The position numbers were made by a program, and so were the translations under genes. A stretch of 64,000 nucleotides of DNA from NCBI RefSeq assembly GCF_026914185.1, contig NC_070566.1:1984001-2048000 (forward strand), read 5' to 3'. This DNA is from Puccinia triticina (lineage: Eukaryota > Basidiomycota > Pucciniomycetes > Pucciniales > Pucciniaceae). Under the pieces are notes generated by a model, which was not told the DNA's origin, ran no database searches, and worked only from the letters and a program-made list of their open reading frames with translations. Below, one piece after another: positions 22,757 to 34,969 of the stretch (the first letter of the stretch is position 1; each line of letters begins with the position of its first letter).

Positions 22757-22841
22757 GCATCTGTAGCCTAGTTGGTAAAGGCAGCACTCTATTATGTGTC
22801 TCAGCATAGCTGAGGTTGTGAGTTTGACTCTCACCAGACAC
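22757..22841 (+). other. Degenerate class II tRNA-like sequence (possible SINE head or pseudo-tRNA)
   Basis: The sequence has an A-box-like TAGCCTAGTTGG, a D-arm (GCC...GGC), a perfect six-base-pair variable-arm hairpin CTCAGC/GCTGAG and a perfect T-arm GTGAG-TTTGACT-CTCAC (B-box-like). The anticodon stem is badly mispaired, and the acceptor stem (GCATCTG/CAGACAC) pairs at only five of seven positions. A functional tRNA is therefore unlikely. A tRNA-derived SINE head or a dead tRNA copy fits better. A covariance-model search would decide. Confidence 0.35.
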
Positions 22842-24218
22842 ATCTTCATTTTACAGTCTCTACATGCAGCCCTCTGGCAAGAAGCTTGGCAATGAAATTA
22901 CAACAGCTGGTGTGGTAAGCCAATCCTGAAAATATGGCACCAAAATCAAAGCTTTCTTCCCCTCATTATAACTCACTCTGGACCAATCAAGGCCCCACCT
23001 CCCTCAAGAACTAAGGCCAGGAAAATTCATAACCAAGGCCAGGCCCCCATTCTCTCTTCACCCTTTCTTCCCACCTTCTGGATACCCACCTACACCAAAT
23101 CAATATTCCTCAAGCACCCAGCCAGGCACAAGTGGGAGAAAGTCACCCATCACAGAGCCAGACTATTAGGAAAGACCCTGGATATTCATCATATTTTTAT
23201 TTCTTCCCAAGCCAGCATAGCAAACCCATCTTGGCATAGCCACACATGTAATGGCCATAGAGATTCCATGTTGGTTACCCCTTGTCCCTTTTGGTTTTGA
23301 TGAGCAAAGGGGTCTAAGACTGAGGGGCAAGTGAGTGTTGAGCAGAATGGATTAGATAGATTGCATAAGAGATAAGAGACATGAGCAATCAGAAACAATG
23401 AGAGAGAAAGTGAGATGAGGCTATACCTGAGGGGCAAGTGAGTGGTGAGAAGAATGGATGAGGAATCCATCCAGTCACCACAGGCTCCTCAGGTATAGTC
23501 CTCTATATGTGACACCTGTGCAACAGGCATGTAGCACACACGGTGTGGTGCCCCATTTGGTTTTCCGCTAGTCAGAAGCATTCCCACCATCGCCGCCAGC
23601 CTTGATCAGCAAGATCCCCAGCAAGTATCAAGACCTACAATCACCTCTCAAGAGTCTCATCTATCCTCAAGACTTCAAGACCCTCAAGATTTCATCCTCA
23701 AGGCTTCAAGAATTCACTCCTCAAGACCTCTCAATTTGAAGATTTCCCTCATTCCCTCTCATCCTCAAACTCCTCTCTGTTCAAGATCCTTTCCTCCCCC
23801 CCTCGTTTATTCTTTTTCCTGGTTGTTGTTCTTTGTTTCCTTTCTCAGTTTTATTTTCTTCTGTCCTACCCTGTTTGTTTGTTTATTTCTCCTCTAGCGC
23901 GCGTTGGTAGGTTTGAGAGTGGAGGGTTAGTTTTGTTTTGTTTTGTCTTTGTGGGCATCATGACAGGTCTGCTAGATGTCACAAACCCCAGAATCTGAGT
24001 TCTGCCCAAACTCAGAGGATGGGGCGGCATGAACTCTGGACGGATCCAAGTCAGAAATTCATTAATACTTATTGATCTGATCCTTCTTCATCATCCCTGA
24101 GCTTCTCTCAATCCCTTTTCCTGATCACTTTGCCGGCAGTATCCCCAGCCCTCTTCTCAAACACCTCAACCACCGACGCGCGCTCAATGCCGTCGTAAAA
24201 TATCCTTTTACCTCCTCG
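22842..24218. other. Geneless stretch with short repeats
   Basis: A GAGGGGCAAGTGAGTG block occurs twice (about 23321 and 23431). From about 23600 to 23790 there are many degenerate TCAAGACT/CCTCAAGA repeats, followed by a T-rich run with GTTTTGTTTTGTTTTG. This looks like retrotransposon leader or LTR sequence, but no partner was found. Confidence 0.3.
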
Positions 24219-24671
24219 CAACACTGGGTCGCTACGCTAACCATAGCGGTTAGCGTAGCGTAGCGCAGCGCGAATGCGCTATTTTTTAGTGTAGCGTTGG
24301 CGCAATTGCACGCATATGCGCTAACGCTACAGGCACGCGGTGCGCAGCTATTTTAGCTGATAGCGTAGCGTTAGCGCAGATGCGCGCAATTGCGCTAACG
24401 CTACACATGCAGGGCGCAAAAGAGCGCGCGCTACGCTGCGCTACAGCGCCTTTAGCGGGAAAAAAGGGCTTTTTTTCCGCTAAAAGCGCTGTAGCGCAGC
24501 GCAGCGTAGCGTAGCGACTGTAGCGGCGCGCTAACGCTAACAAAGAATTGGCGCGCTGTTAGCGCCGCTGAAAATTAGCACAGCTTAGCGGCGCTAACGC
24601 TATGCAAAGTAGATGGGTGCTTTTTGCCGCTACACTGAAATAGCGTAGCGTAGCGTAGCGACCCAGTGTTG
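24219..24671. mobile_element. TAGCG-rich palindromic MITE
   Basis: CAACACTGGGTCGCTACG at the left end is repeated inverted at the right end. The flanks share CTCCTCG, giving a target duplication of seven to eight bases. Almost the whole 453-bp interior consists of permutations of GCTA/GCGC/TAGCG/GTAGC and is largely self-complementary. There is no coding potential. The duplication length and T/G-rich termini suggest a hAT-mobilised element, but this is inference. Confidence 0.7.
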
Positions 24672-24679
24672 CTCCTCGC

Positions 24680-25516
24680 TTACACAATTCTCATCAATTT
24701 TCCAGACCACCCACGAGGGCAACTCACTCAGCACTATCCCCTTGACGCTCTGCCTACCGCCTGGCATGGTTAGAGTTCCACAACGGAAAGGGGCTAGAGG
24801 TCTAGCTCAACAGGTTTCAGCCCTCCCCTTTTTAGCCTCTCATGTGATATTTAAGGAGACAAGAGTGCCATCCTTGATGAGCTGCGTTTCTTCATCAAGG
24901 CAGATATTGTGGCGGCCTGGTTGCTGCTGATGCTACCGCGGGCAGTCAAGGGCGATGTTTGGATGGTGCTTGCCGCCAGTAGATCCTCATGCAGACAATC
25001 AGTTGATTGCAGGTATTTGGCAGCAGTCAATCAAGGGCTCTCTGACAAATTGTGCATGACTCTGAGGAAGGGGTCAGCAGGTGTTAACCTATTGGGGATT
25101 GGGTGAAGAGAGTCAGAGAGTGAGTGGTGACTTACCAAGGGCTTGATTTGTTGCACCTCTCACTTTGGCTTCTATCTTGATGTAGTTGAAGGCTGAGGCA
25201 AAGATCTCTGACAGCTCTGTTTATGAAGCTTAGGGAAAAAACCCCGTCAGAATAAGGGTTTTGGGCCCTAGCAAGTATAACTGTGCTGATGTAAACACTG
25301 GTAATTTAAATTACCAAACTTGTTATGTGGCAAATATGGCCACTACAAGGGTTTAAACCCTCTGTAACAGAGGAAGGATTAATTATGTAATTATTAATTA
25401 CAGGGAATTAATTTGGCGTAAAAGTAGGTGGTAAGCGCTTAAAATGATTGGCTGCTTGACAGAGGCGGAGGTCTTACGGCAACTACCACCAGGGGAGAAT
25501 TTGACGCACTCTCCAG
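24680..25516. other. Geneless stretch
   Basis: Nothing firm is visible. Frames at 24742-25106 translate to low-quality protein with no family resemblance. Confidence 0.3.
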
Positions 25517-26291
25517 TAGGGATGTAAACAGGTTGGGTTTGGGTTGGAAAATGGTGCCCAAACCCAAACCAATGTGAGCACCGGGTTGGGACAAAACTGC
25601 AAATGTACTGCCCAAACCCAAACCCATTAATGAGGAGTTGGGTCTCCGGCCAACCCAAGACAACATAAGTCGTGCTAAATGCACACCAAAATTTTACGCC
25701 ATCCTTGAAAACCTGTGTAGGCCATCTTTTTTTGGCGTTCAGGGACATGTACGCCAAGACACCCTGGACAATTGACCCCAGTCCAGCTCAGAGAAATACA
25801 TATGTACCTCCCAGCGAGCTGGAATTTGGCCAGGTCGCCGTGGGTATTCTTCCCGGCAAGCTGGGCTTTGACCAGCTCGCAGAGAGGTATGTAGTCCTCT
25901 CGGCAAGCTGGTACAAATCCATCTCGCCAAGAGGTATTTATTCCTCTCGGGCCAAGAGGTATTCATCCCTCTCGGTGAGCTTCTCATAAGTCTAGCTCTC
26001 CGGGAGGTATGTATTCCTCTTGGCGAGCTGGTACAAATTCATCTCGCCGTATCCCTCTTGGCAAGTGATTTAGCATGATGTACATACATTTGTGGTCGGA
26101 CTGAAGCGTGGATACATAGCCTCATTTTGGGTTGCAATTGGGTTCATGGGCCAACCCGAATGGGAAAAACCCTGCCCAAACCTGACCCAATTATCTAATC
26201 GGGTCTTGATGGGTCGGGTAAGTCTTTTAAAGAGAGGCCTGAGGGCTGCCCAAACCCAACCCAGAACCCATTGGGTCTTGGGTCTTTCCGG
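25517..26291. mobile_element. Left part of a hAT-like element, cut by the Gypsy insertion
   Basis: TAGGGATGTAAACAGGTTGG at 25517 has the typical hAT-type end also seen on the 193-bp MITE at 33187. Inside are inverted GGGTTTGGGTTGG/CCAAACCCAAACC tracts and a degenerate tandem array (about 25790-26060) of GAGAGGTATGTA...CTCGGCAAGCTGGTAC units. The matching right end was not found; the sequence stops at the Gypsy LTR. No transposase is visible. Confidence 0.45.
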
Positions 26292-28894
26292 TGTGGTAAC
26301 CTTGTTCCTGTTCATACTATCACCCTCATATCACCTAAACCCTTCATAAATACTTCATTATTACTTCATATTCAGATTCTACACCCCATTTTACCCCTAG
26401 TCACCCACTCATTTCACCTAGGATTTCCAAATGGATCGGCAGTTATTGGCAGGTATTTTCTTCATACATATCCTTAGCATTACAGCTGATGTGTAAAAGC
26501 TTGCTGTTTTCCGCGCTTTTTTATATTTTTTTTCCAACCCAGATTTTTTTTTTCACCCCCGAAGATTTTTCACCCTGGCTCAAAAGCCCTGGTCACCCCC
26601 GAACCAGCCGGGCCTTCTCAGGCTCTCATCTCACCAACAATCCCGGCCGCAAACCATCAATCCCGCCAATCAACAATTTTGGGTTGCCTACCGTTTTGGA
26701 AAATGGTATGTATGTTCATTCTTTGATCTGTTCCATTTACTAATCATTGGTTTTTTTTTCTTCTTCAGACTATTCCAGTCTCATTGAGCAAAGCGGATAG
26801 CTAGAAAAAATTCACAAGTGGTTGTTTGGCCCCAACAGTCAAAAAACTCCATCCCCAGAGACTGTAAGCAAATGAGAGATTGATTGGAGACAAGCTAGTG
26901 TAAGATTACTGAAGCAATGTTTGGTAGTCTGGGTCATGGTTGGGGGCAACATCCTACAGGGCAAGATTGATTGGCGGATGAGATTGAGGGCAAGCAAGAG
27001 AAAGAGAAAAAGAGGGCGGGGAGCAAAGGAATGCATTGGAAGCCAATGAAGATAGGAGTGAAAGTTAGTTTATGTTGAGACTCCCCCCCTCTGGTTGATT
27101 TGGTTAGCTGTGAAGAGGAAGTGCTAACCGATGTGACTGGCTGTTTGTCTAGCTGGGACATCGTTTCAAGGGAGATCAACGCTCTGGCTATTTGAGGATG
27201 TAGTTGGTGGTGAGTGGACTCAGAAAAGTTATTTAGGAGTGGAGGATGTACATCTATCTCCACAATAAAAGTGCACCATACCTTTTTTTCCTGCTAGAAA
27301 TGAAACATTTCACACCCTTTTCTTTGGAGACCGTTGTAAGTGAGGGTTAAGTTCCACATGGCAACTTTTGAGCATGCTGTTCATAGGCGGCTTTGGCCAG
27401 CTCCTTCGCCAAGAGTTCTTCAGATGATAACTCCATGTGCATTTTCTGGCAGCCAAGTGTGTGGCCATTTGAGTCAAAAAGAATTGTGTTGATCAATGGA
27501 AAGCCAGATCAATGAATTGCCATATTGTTTTGTTTATAAGAATCTCACAAGTTGAATTAGAGAGCATCACAAAGAATTTTTTTGTTAATGGTAAATAACC
27601 CACATCAATAAAAGTTTACAAGTCAGGTTGGCTGTAAAAACAAAACTAACAAATGTGTCCTCCTTGCCACCGCTAAGTAGATCCTTGTCGCATTGCAAAG
27701 TGAGGCAATAGCTGGGATGACATTGTACCGATGGGTGCTCCTCTCGCGCCGCACCCTTGGTGTTCTCTGACCGACCGGAGCCCAGCCTCTGGTTTGGAAT
27801 GCTACCTCAAGCAAGACCCCCTATTCATCTAAGAATACTTGTGATAAGCCATTTCTACAAATCACAAAAAATTCAGTATACGGAGATGAGATTTAGCAAG
27901 CTCTTCTGAATGTTGAATTGAATTGAAAGATACACTCACCAGTCAAGCTAAGTTTGTTTGCTGGATGGTTCCAATAGTATGTGGCCAGGGATACATCGTT
28001 GGTGCCGGCGGGAGTGATGGTTTGCGGCCGGGATTGATGGGTTGTGACCGGGATTGTTGGTGAGCTGAGAAGGCCCGGCTGGGTTGGGGGTGAACAGGGC
28101 TTTTGCGCTGGGGGAAAAAATCTTTGGGGGTGAAAAAAAAATCTGGGTTGGAAAAAAATAAATAAAAAAGCGCGGAAAACAGCAAGCTTTTACACATCAG
28201 CTGTATTACATACATCATTCATTAGTATCATAGCTACATGGGACTGCAGATCTTACATAACTTCATTACTCATTTTTCCTCTTCATATGATATCAGCAGT
28301 ACATTCCTTCATAGCACTTGTAGTTATTACCAAATGCTCATCATTATTTCATATTCTACATAGTTACCTTTCATGTACACTCCTTGGTCATTGCACCTTC
28401 ATCATTACTGCTCATCTTCAGATTTTGTTACTATGTGCTCATCATGTATCACCCCCCTGTAGTACTTCTCACATATATAAACACCCCTCTAGATGTTGTA
28501 TTCCCCAGCATGCACTTTCTACTACATCCCCTCTGTAGCACCTTTACACATCACACTTAGATAAAACTTTCATCACCATAGAAATATATCTCCCAGCATA
28601 TATCTCATTACCCACCTCAGAGTGACTCCCAAAGAGCTTCTGCTTTTCTCCCCATCTCACTTCTCCTCCCTCACTCAGTAGGATTGATACACCTCAAACA
28701 CATTAGTTTTAAAGCCATCTAAGTCAAAGAGAATCATCAGCCACACCCTTTTCTTTTTCTTAGTGTAACCCTCTCTCCATCAGCATTAGTCAAGAGGGCA
28801 GCCTCACCAGCACCTGTAGCCTCTTCTACATTATTAGTAGTGTAGTTGACTATTTCCCCTCACAGCTCTTTCCTGATCTTTTAGGAGTTCCACA
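26292..28894 (+). repeat. 5' LTR of the Gypsy element, interrupted
   Basis: The segments 26292-26482 and 28206-28894 align end to end with the 3' LTR at 48069-48985. Both LTRs begin TGTGGTAAC and end GTTCCACA. Without the nested element the LTR is about 880 bp. It contains ACATATATAAACACCCC near 28469, a likely TATA region. Confidence 0.85.
26483..28203. mobile_element. 1.7-kb TIR element with TA target duplication in the 5' LTR
   Basis: The ends CAGCTGATGTGTAAAAGCTT and their inverted copy open TIRs of about 190 bp (26483 to about 26670; about 28010-28203). TA at 26481-26482 is duplicated at 28204-28205, and the uninterrupted 3' LTR has a single TA at this point, which proves the insertion. 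Inside, a minus-strand frame at 26934-27263 (about 110 residues, Ser/Thr/Leu-rich) matches no transposase that I recognise. TA duplication suits Tc1/mariner or another TA-inserting group. It is probably non-autonomous. Confidence 0.85.
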
Positions 28895-28896
28895 AG

Positions 28897-28913
28897 TGGT
28901 GTCCCAACAGTGG
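28897..28913 (+). promoter_or_regulatory. Primer-binding site of the Gypsy element
   Basis: TGGTGTCCCAACAGTGG begins two bases after the 5' LTR and starts with TGG, the complement of a tRNA CCA end. The donor tRNA was not identified. Confidence 0.6.
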
Positions 28914-29137
28914 CCTGATTACCTTTAGATTTTAGTCCTAGTTACCTTTTTCACTACCAGTTTATAGTTCTATCACCTACACAAATCCTTCCACTCCATT
29001 CCTTTTCAGTGCATCAGATCCCAAAACTACAAAACCCACAAAAACAAGTTTCTTCAGCTTTCTTTCTCCCTCTTCTTTCTCCCTCCTCTTCTTCAAAAGT
29101 TCAAACTCCTCTCTGCTCCAGCTAGTTACCTTTCAAG

Positions 29138-31591
29138 ATGTCCATCCACTCTCAAGATGCTGCTCATCCTATCAACAACAACCTGGGAGAGACTGCCAGT
29201 AACAATCCAGGGACTCTCTTCAACAACCCCTTCCCAACTGCCCCAGAAGATAACAACACTCACCCTGCTGGACCAGCCAACCCCCATCCTGAAGATCCAG
29301 CTCCAACCAATCCTTTACCCCAACCTACCAACAACTTCAATCAGTACAGAGGCAGCACTTGCCCCAACAATCCTCAGTTTAAACACCCTAATGCCTTCAA
29401 TCAGTACAGGGACAACATACCTGAACCTTCTGAAAGCTCTCACCTAGGACTCAGACAAAGGATCTAACCTCAAGCCCCATCTGTATCTTCCAAGCATTCT
29501 GTGGTCTACTTTTTGGAGAAGGAAACCAGGATGCCAACCTACAAAGGACCAATCAAAGGAGTCAAAATCAAACCCTTGGACAAGGAACTCTGCTTTGATG
29601 GAACCAACCTCACCATTGAAAACTTTATTAACAGGTATGAAAATGTAGGATCAACTGATGGAGCTTCCTCTATAGATTTGGTCAGACAGGTTGTTTCTTT
29701 TCTCAAAGGGGAGGCCATCAAGGAAGAAGTGTAACAAATGGAGGCTTACAGGAAACAGAACTGGGAGGACCTCAAGAAGCAACTACTGGACAGATATGGA
29801 TCCCCACTCCCTTTGGTCAGATATACTAGGAGGGACCTCACTCAATTGGTCAACAACTCAATCCAGGCTGGAGGAATCAAAACTTCAGAAGAATTCAGGT
29901 TGTTCAACAATAAATATTCAGTCATTACTAATTACCTCTTAAGAATGAAACAGTGCTTCCACCTGGAGGAATTCAGAGAATTTCTATTGGATGCCCTTAG
30001 CCCAGAACTGGAATCAGCTGTCACCAAGGAGCTCATCAAGTGCAATGAAATGCTGGCCTCAGAGGATGGAGGAATGATTCTACCTCCAACTGCAACCATT
30101 TGCTCCTTCATAGTCAGAGAAGTCCATTCAGCATCAGTCATGGAAAGGAGGAAACTCTTCAAGATGACTCTTCCCCAGGATCAAAAGGACTCAACTCTTC
30201 CAGTAACCCAGGCCCTTCCTTCCACCTCTAAGCCCTTGGCTCCTCCTTCCAGGCTTTCACCTCAGATTACCACTCCCCAGGCACCTAAGACTACAGAACA
30301 GAAACTAGAGGAAATAACCCAACAATTAGCAGCCCTTACTGCAGGAAAATCAGCCCCACCTCACCTTATTGGAGCAGCCCCTGGCCAACAGTACACCCCT
30401 TCTCCCAGGAGCAAACCAGACTTCAAATGCTTCTACTGTTTTCAGAACAACCATGGAACCAGATCTTGCTCTCTTCTAAACTATGATGTGGATTCTGGAT
30501 TAGTCATTAGGGATGGAAACAGGTACTAATTTCCAGACAACACACCTATTCCTTGGGATACCAGCAGACCAATCAAACCTATAGTGGACCAATTCTCCAA
30601 GGACTCAGCCAGGCCAACCACCATCTCTTCTTTTGGCCAACTTGAGGAACTTGCCCAGGACTCTCCAACTGTATATGATGTGGACATTGGAAAAAGGACC
30701 AGATCTAGCCAGGACCCAGAGGATGAACCTACTACCAGTGGAAAAAGGACCAGGAATGAAAAGGAATCTCTCATGGATATGGACCAGGATGACTTAATCA
30801 AATTGGCCAACTCACCTTCTAAACCACCTCCTAAACCCAGCTCAGCTCAACCTTCCAAACCAGGGCCAAAAGTTAAATTCCAGGACAACCAGGACCAAGG
30901 CCAGCCCAGTACAGATAAACCATCTAGGAAAACCCACTTGGAAAACCCACTAGCCAAGGAATACCCAGGAATTGAAGATTCTATAGTCAACAGGGTGCTC
31001 AACAAAACTACTGTGGAACTCACCATTGGGGAACTTCTAGCCTCTTCTCCTTCTGCCTCTGAAGCCTTCAAAAAGAAAATTTCCAACAGGAGGGTCTCTG
31101 TGGATTCAACCAAATCAGCTAACTCTGCAGCTATGGAAGAGGAAGAAGAAACTCCTGGACAAACTCACTACTCCTGCCCCCTTGCCTATGTCAGACTCAC
31201 CATGGGAGGAAAATCTTTTGAAGCACTCTTGGACACTGGATCTATGGTCAACATTATACCTGAGGAAATGGCCCAATCTATAGGACTAGTTATCACTGAA
31301 AAACCCATGAAACTCAAAGGAATTGGAGGCCACCATACTGGAATCACTGGAATTGCTGAAGGAGTGGAGGTTCTTCTAGGAAAAATCACCAAGACTGTTC
31401 ATTTCTGGGTAGCCAAAGGAGGAGTCCAGCTAATTGTAGGAAAACCCTTCTTAATGGATGCATCAGCCACAATCAAATACAATGGAAATAGGGAAGGATC
31501 ACTATCTGTGATGGACAAAGGACAAACTTACTTGGTACAATCCTCCTGCCCAATCATCACAAATGGGAAACCAGCCTTCCAATCAATCTAG
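29138..31591 (+). pseudogene. Gypsy gag-protease frame, broken by three in-frame TAA codons
   Basis: One frame of 818 codons from ATG 29138 to TAG 31589 is interrupted only by TAA at 29465, 29732 and 30527. The N-terminal part is Pro/Asn-rich. The middle resembles retrotransposon Gag, with a CCHC zinc knuckle CFYCFQNNHGTRSC near 30428-30469. The C-terminal part carries a retropepsin-type aspartic protease, LLDTGSMVNIIPE near 31228-31266. All three stops can come from CAA by one C-to-T change. The protein would supply the particle shell and processing protease if intact. This copy is probably dead unless stops are bypassed. Confidence 0.8.
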
Positions 31592-34500
31592 TCACCAGGG
31601 ATTTTTTAGGCCAAGGACTGGAATTCAGCTTCTCCCAATAGGATCTGGAACCCTGTCTAAAACAACATCACCAACCTATGCCACCTATGCCTCAAAATAC
31701 AAATCAACCTTAAAAAAGATAAAACCAGTCAACCAACCTATTCCCCTTTTTCTTAATCCTCCTCTGGCCAGACCACCACTCTCCAGGGATCCCTATGCAA
31801 CTCCTTTAACTCTATTTCCACCTCCTTTCACTCCTACCTCCAAAATTACTCAAGACAGGCTGGACCTTATCAACTTTAGACCCCCTGGATGGCTTTCAGA
31901 ACAGGAATATTTATTATTAGTTTGGGTCATCATCATCAGACAAGGAGCCCTGGCCTTCAAGGAAGATGAAAGAGGACTACTCAAAAATACCTATGGACAA
32001 CCTTACACCATCCCAGTTATTCCCCATGAACCTTGGCAACAGAAACCTATTCCAATCCCTGGACCCATCAAAGACCAAGTCATAGAATTAGTAAGGGAAA
32101 GACTTAGGACTGGCCTCTATGAACAATCTTTTTCCAGCTACTCCAGCCCCATTTTTTGTGTCAAAAAGCAAGATGGCAAATTGAGGATAGTCCATGATCT
32201 ACAGAAACTCAACAAAGTCACTATCAAGGATGCAGGCTTACCACCATCACCAGAGGAACTCATTGACTCATTCACTGGAAGGGCTTGCTATGGACTTGGA
32301 GACATTATGGGAGGATATGATGAAAGGGAGTTAGCTCCAGAATCCAGGCCTCTCACCACCTTTGAAACCCCTCTAGGAAGGTTCCAACTCACCAGATTAC
32401 CCCAAGGAGCCACCAATTCAGTTGCAGTTTACCAGGCCCAGATGATGTGGATCCTCCAGGATGAATTACCTCACCACATGGGAATCTTTATTGATGATGG
32501 AGGAATCAAAGGACCAACCTCAGACTACAATGGAGCAACCCTGGATGCCAACCCCCAAATCAGAAAATTTATCTTTGAATATGCCATCACTCTGGAAAGG
32601 ATACTCTTTAGGATTGAAGAAGCTGGACTCACTATTTCTGGTAAAAAGTTTGCTTGTTGTGTTCCTGCCCTGGATCTAGTGGGCCATGTTGTCTGCAAGG
32701 AAGGAAGAAAAATCTCAGCAAAGAAACTCAACAAAATAGAAACTTGGCCAACTCCAACCACCCCAACTGAAGTCAGAGGATTCCTAGGTATCTGTGTCTA
32801 TGTCAGAATGTTCATCAAACATTACTCCACCATCACTGCTCCTCTCAGAAAACTCACCAGGAAGGATTCTACTTGGGATTGGACTGAGGACTGCCAGGAA
32901 GCCTTTGAGGACCTTAAAAGGATTATTGGAACTGATATCACCCTCAAGAAACTGGAATTTGGACCTGAGGCTGGACAAATCAAACTCTCTGTGGATTCTA
33001 GTTATATTGCTGCTGGAGCTGTTCTTACCCAGGAGGATTCTGCTAAATTGGACAGGCCAGTATTATATGAGTCAGTGGTCTTTTCAAAAAGGGAATCAGA
33101 ATACTCACAATCAAAACTGGAGCTCTGTGGGGTCTCTAAAATCCTCAAGAAACTTCAAATCAAACTCTGGGGCCAACACTTTCAACTAGGGATGACAATC
33201 GGGCTGCCCGGCTTCACCCTGGCAAGGCTATTGAGACATAATTTGAGCGGGCCCCTTGGTGAGGCCAATCCTCTGACCACCCGGGGCTTTACTTAACTGG
33301 TCTCTGTCCTGAAATCTTAATTGGCGCAAAAGTGGCCCGTAGGTGGCCCGTGGTCAAACCCGCCCAATTAGCATCCCTACTTTCAACTCAGGGTGGATGC
33401 CCAGTGCCTTATTGGAATGATCAAAAACCCTTCTCTACCTAATGCCCCTATGAACAGATGGATTGCCTTTATTCAGCTCTTCTCTTTTGACTTGGTCCAA
33501 ACCCCAGGGAAAACTTTCACCTTACCAGATGGACTCTCCAGAAGGCCTCCAGACCCAGATGAGGAGGACTGCCCTAGCTTTGATGAGGATGAAGAATGGA
33601 TCAAACCTCACCCTGGATTTGGACTCAAACAATCTTCTTTTGGAATTCTTTCTTGTCCTGGTTTGCTTCTGGGGACATCAGCTGAGTTGGGGGAGGGGGT
33701 AAGGTCTCTTCAACAAGGAATTTGGAAACATCTGGAATACTACCTGGCAACTATGAACAAACCTCCTGGATGCAGCACCCTGGAATTCAGACAGATTTTG
33801 CACAAATCAGCCAACTTCTATCTCTCAAATGGAGTATTACACAGGATCAACAAACCTTTCTCCCCAATAGTGGTCACTTCCCCTTCAGCACAGAAATCCA
33901 TCCTCAGCTCTCTCCATGAAACTCTAGGACACAGAGGAATTTCAGAAACCTACAGAAGAACTAAACTCAGATTTTGGTGGCCAGGATTTAAAAGAGGAGA
34001 TACCAAGTGGGTCCAATCTTGTGAAGCTTGCCAAAAGAGGAACTCAGTATTACCCATGGAACCAAAGAAGCCCACTGGATCATCAACAATCTTTAGAAGA
34101 GTCAGTCTGGACACAGTACACATCAAGGCAGGTAAATGGAAATACTTGGTAATTGCTAGAGATGACCTTTCTGTATGGATAGAAGCTATTGGACTGGAGA
34201 AAATACAGGCAAAGAAAATCTCTCACTGGTTCTTGGAAAATTGGATCTACAGATATGGAGCCCCTTGGTCAGTCACAGTGGATGGAGGCTCAGAATTTGG
34301 ACAACAATTTCAGAACTCACTTCTAGAAGCAGGTATCAAAGTAAAAGTCACAACACCTTATTATCCTGAAGCTAATGGAATGGTGGAAAGAGGTCATCAG
34401 GCAATCAAGGAAACTTTGGTCAAACTGTGTGGAACTGAAGGCAAGAAATGGAGGTCTTATTTACCCTCAGTATTGTTTGCAGACAGAATATCCACCAAAA

Positions 34501-34969
34501 GATCAACTGGCTACTCTCCCTATGAATTGGTTCTTGGACAATCACCCATCTTACCCATAGACTTGGAACTGGAAACCTTCCTTGGAATAGACTGGACCAA
34601 AGTGGAATCAACTCAGGACCTTCTTTTGGCTAGGACTCAACAATTGGAAAACAGGGACACTATTCTTCAGCAGGCACATTTGCACCTCATGGAAACCAGG
34701 AAAATCTCTGTGGATTACTGGAACAACAAAAAGACAGCAAGAAAACCACCACAAACTGGAGAACTGGTATTAGTATACAATAAATCTTTGGACTCCCAAT
34801 TTGAAAAACTCTTTGAAAATAAATGGAATGGACCTTACAGAATAAAAACTCAAAATCCTGGAGGCTCTTGTACCTTGGAAGAACTGGATGGAACTGAATT
34901 GGCCAGAAGATATGCATCAACACATGTCAAAAAGTATCATTCTAGGACTCCACTCCCTGAAAACCCACC

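Noticed and set aside
33294..33296. Pol stop considered as a natural pol end before RNase H completion
   Set aside because: The stop lies inside a MITE with a perfect 8-bp target duplication, and the same frame resumes after it.
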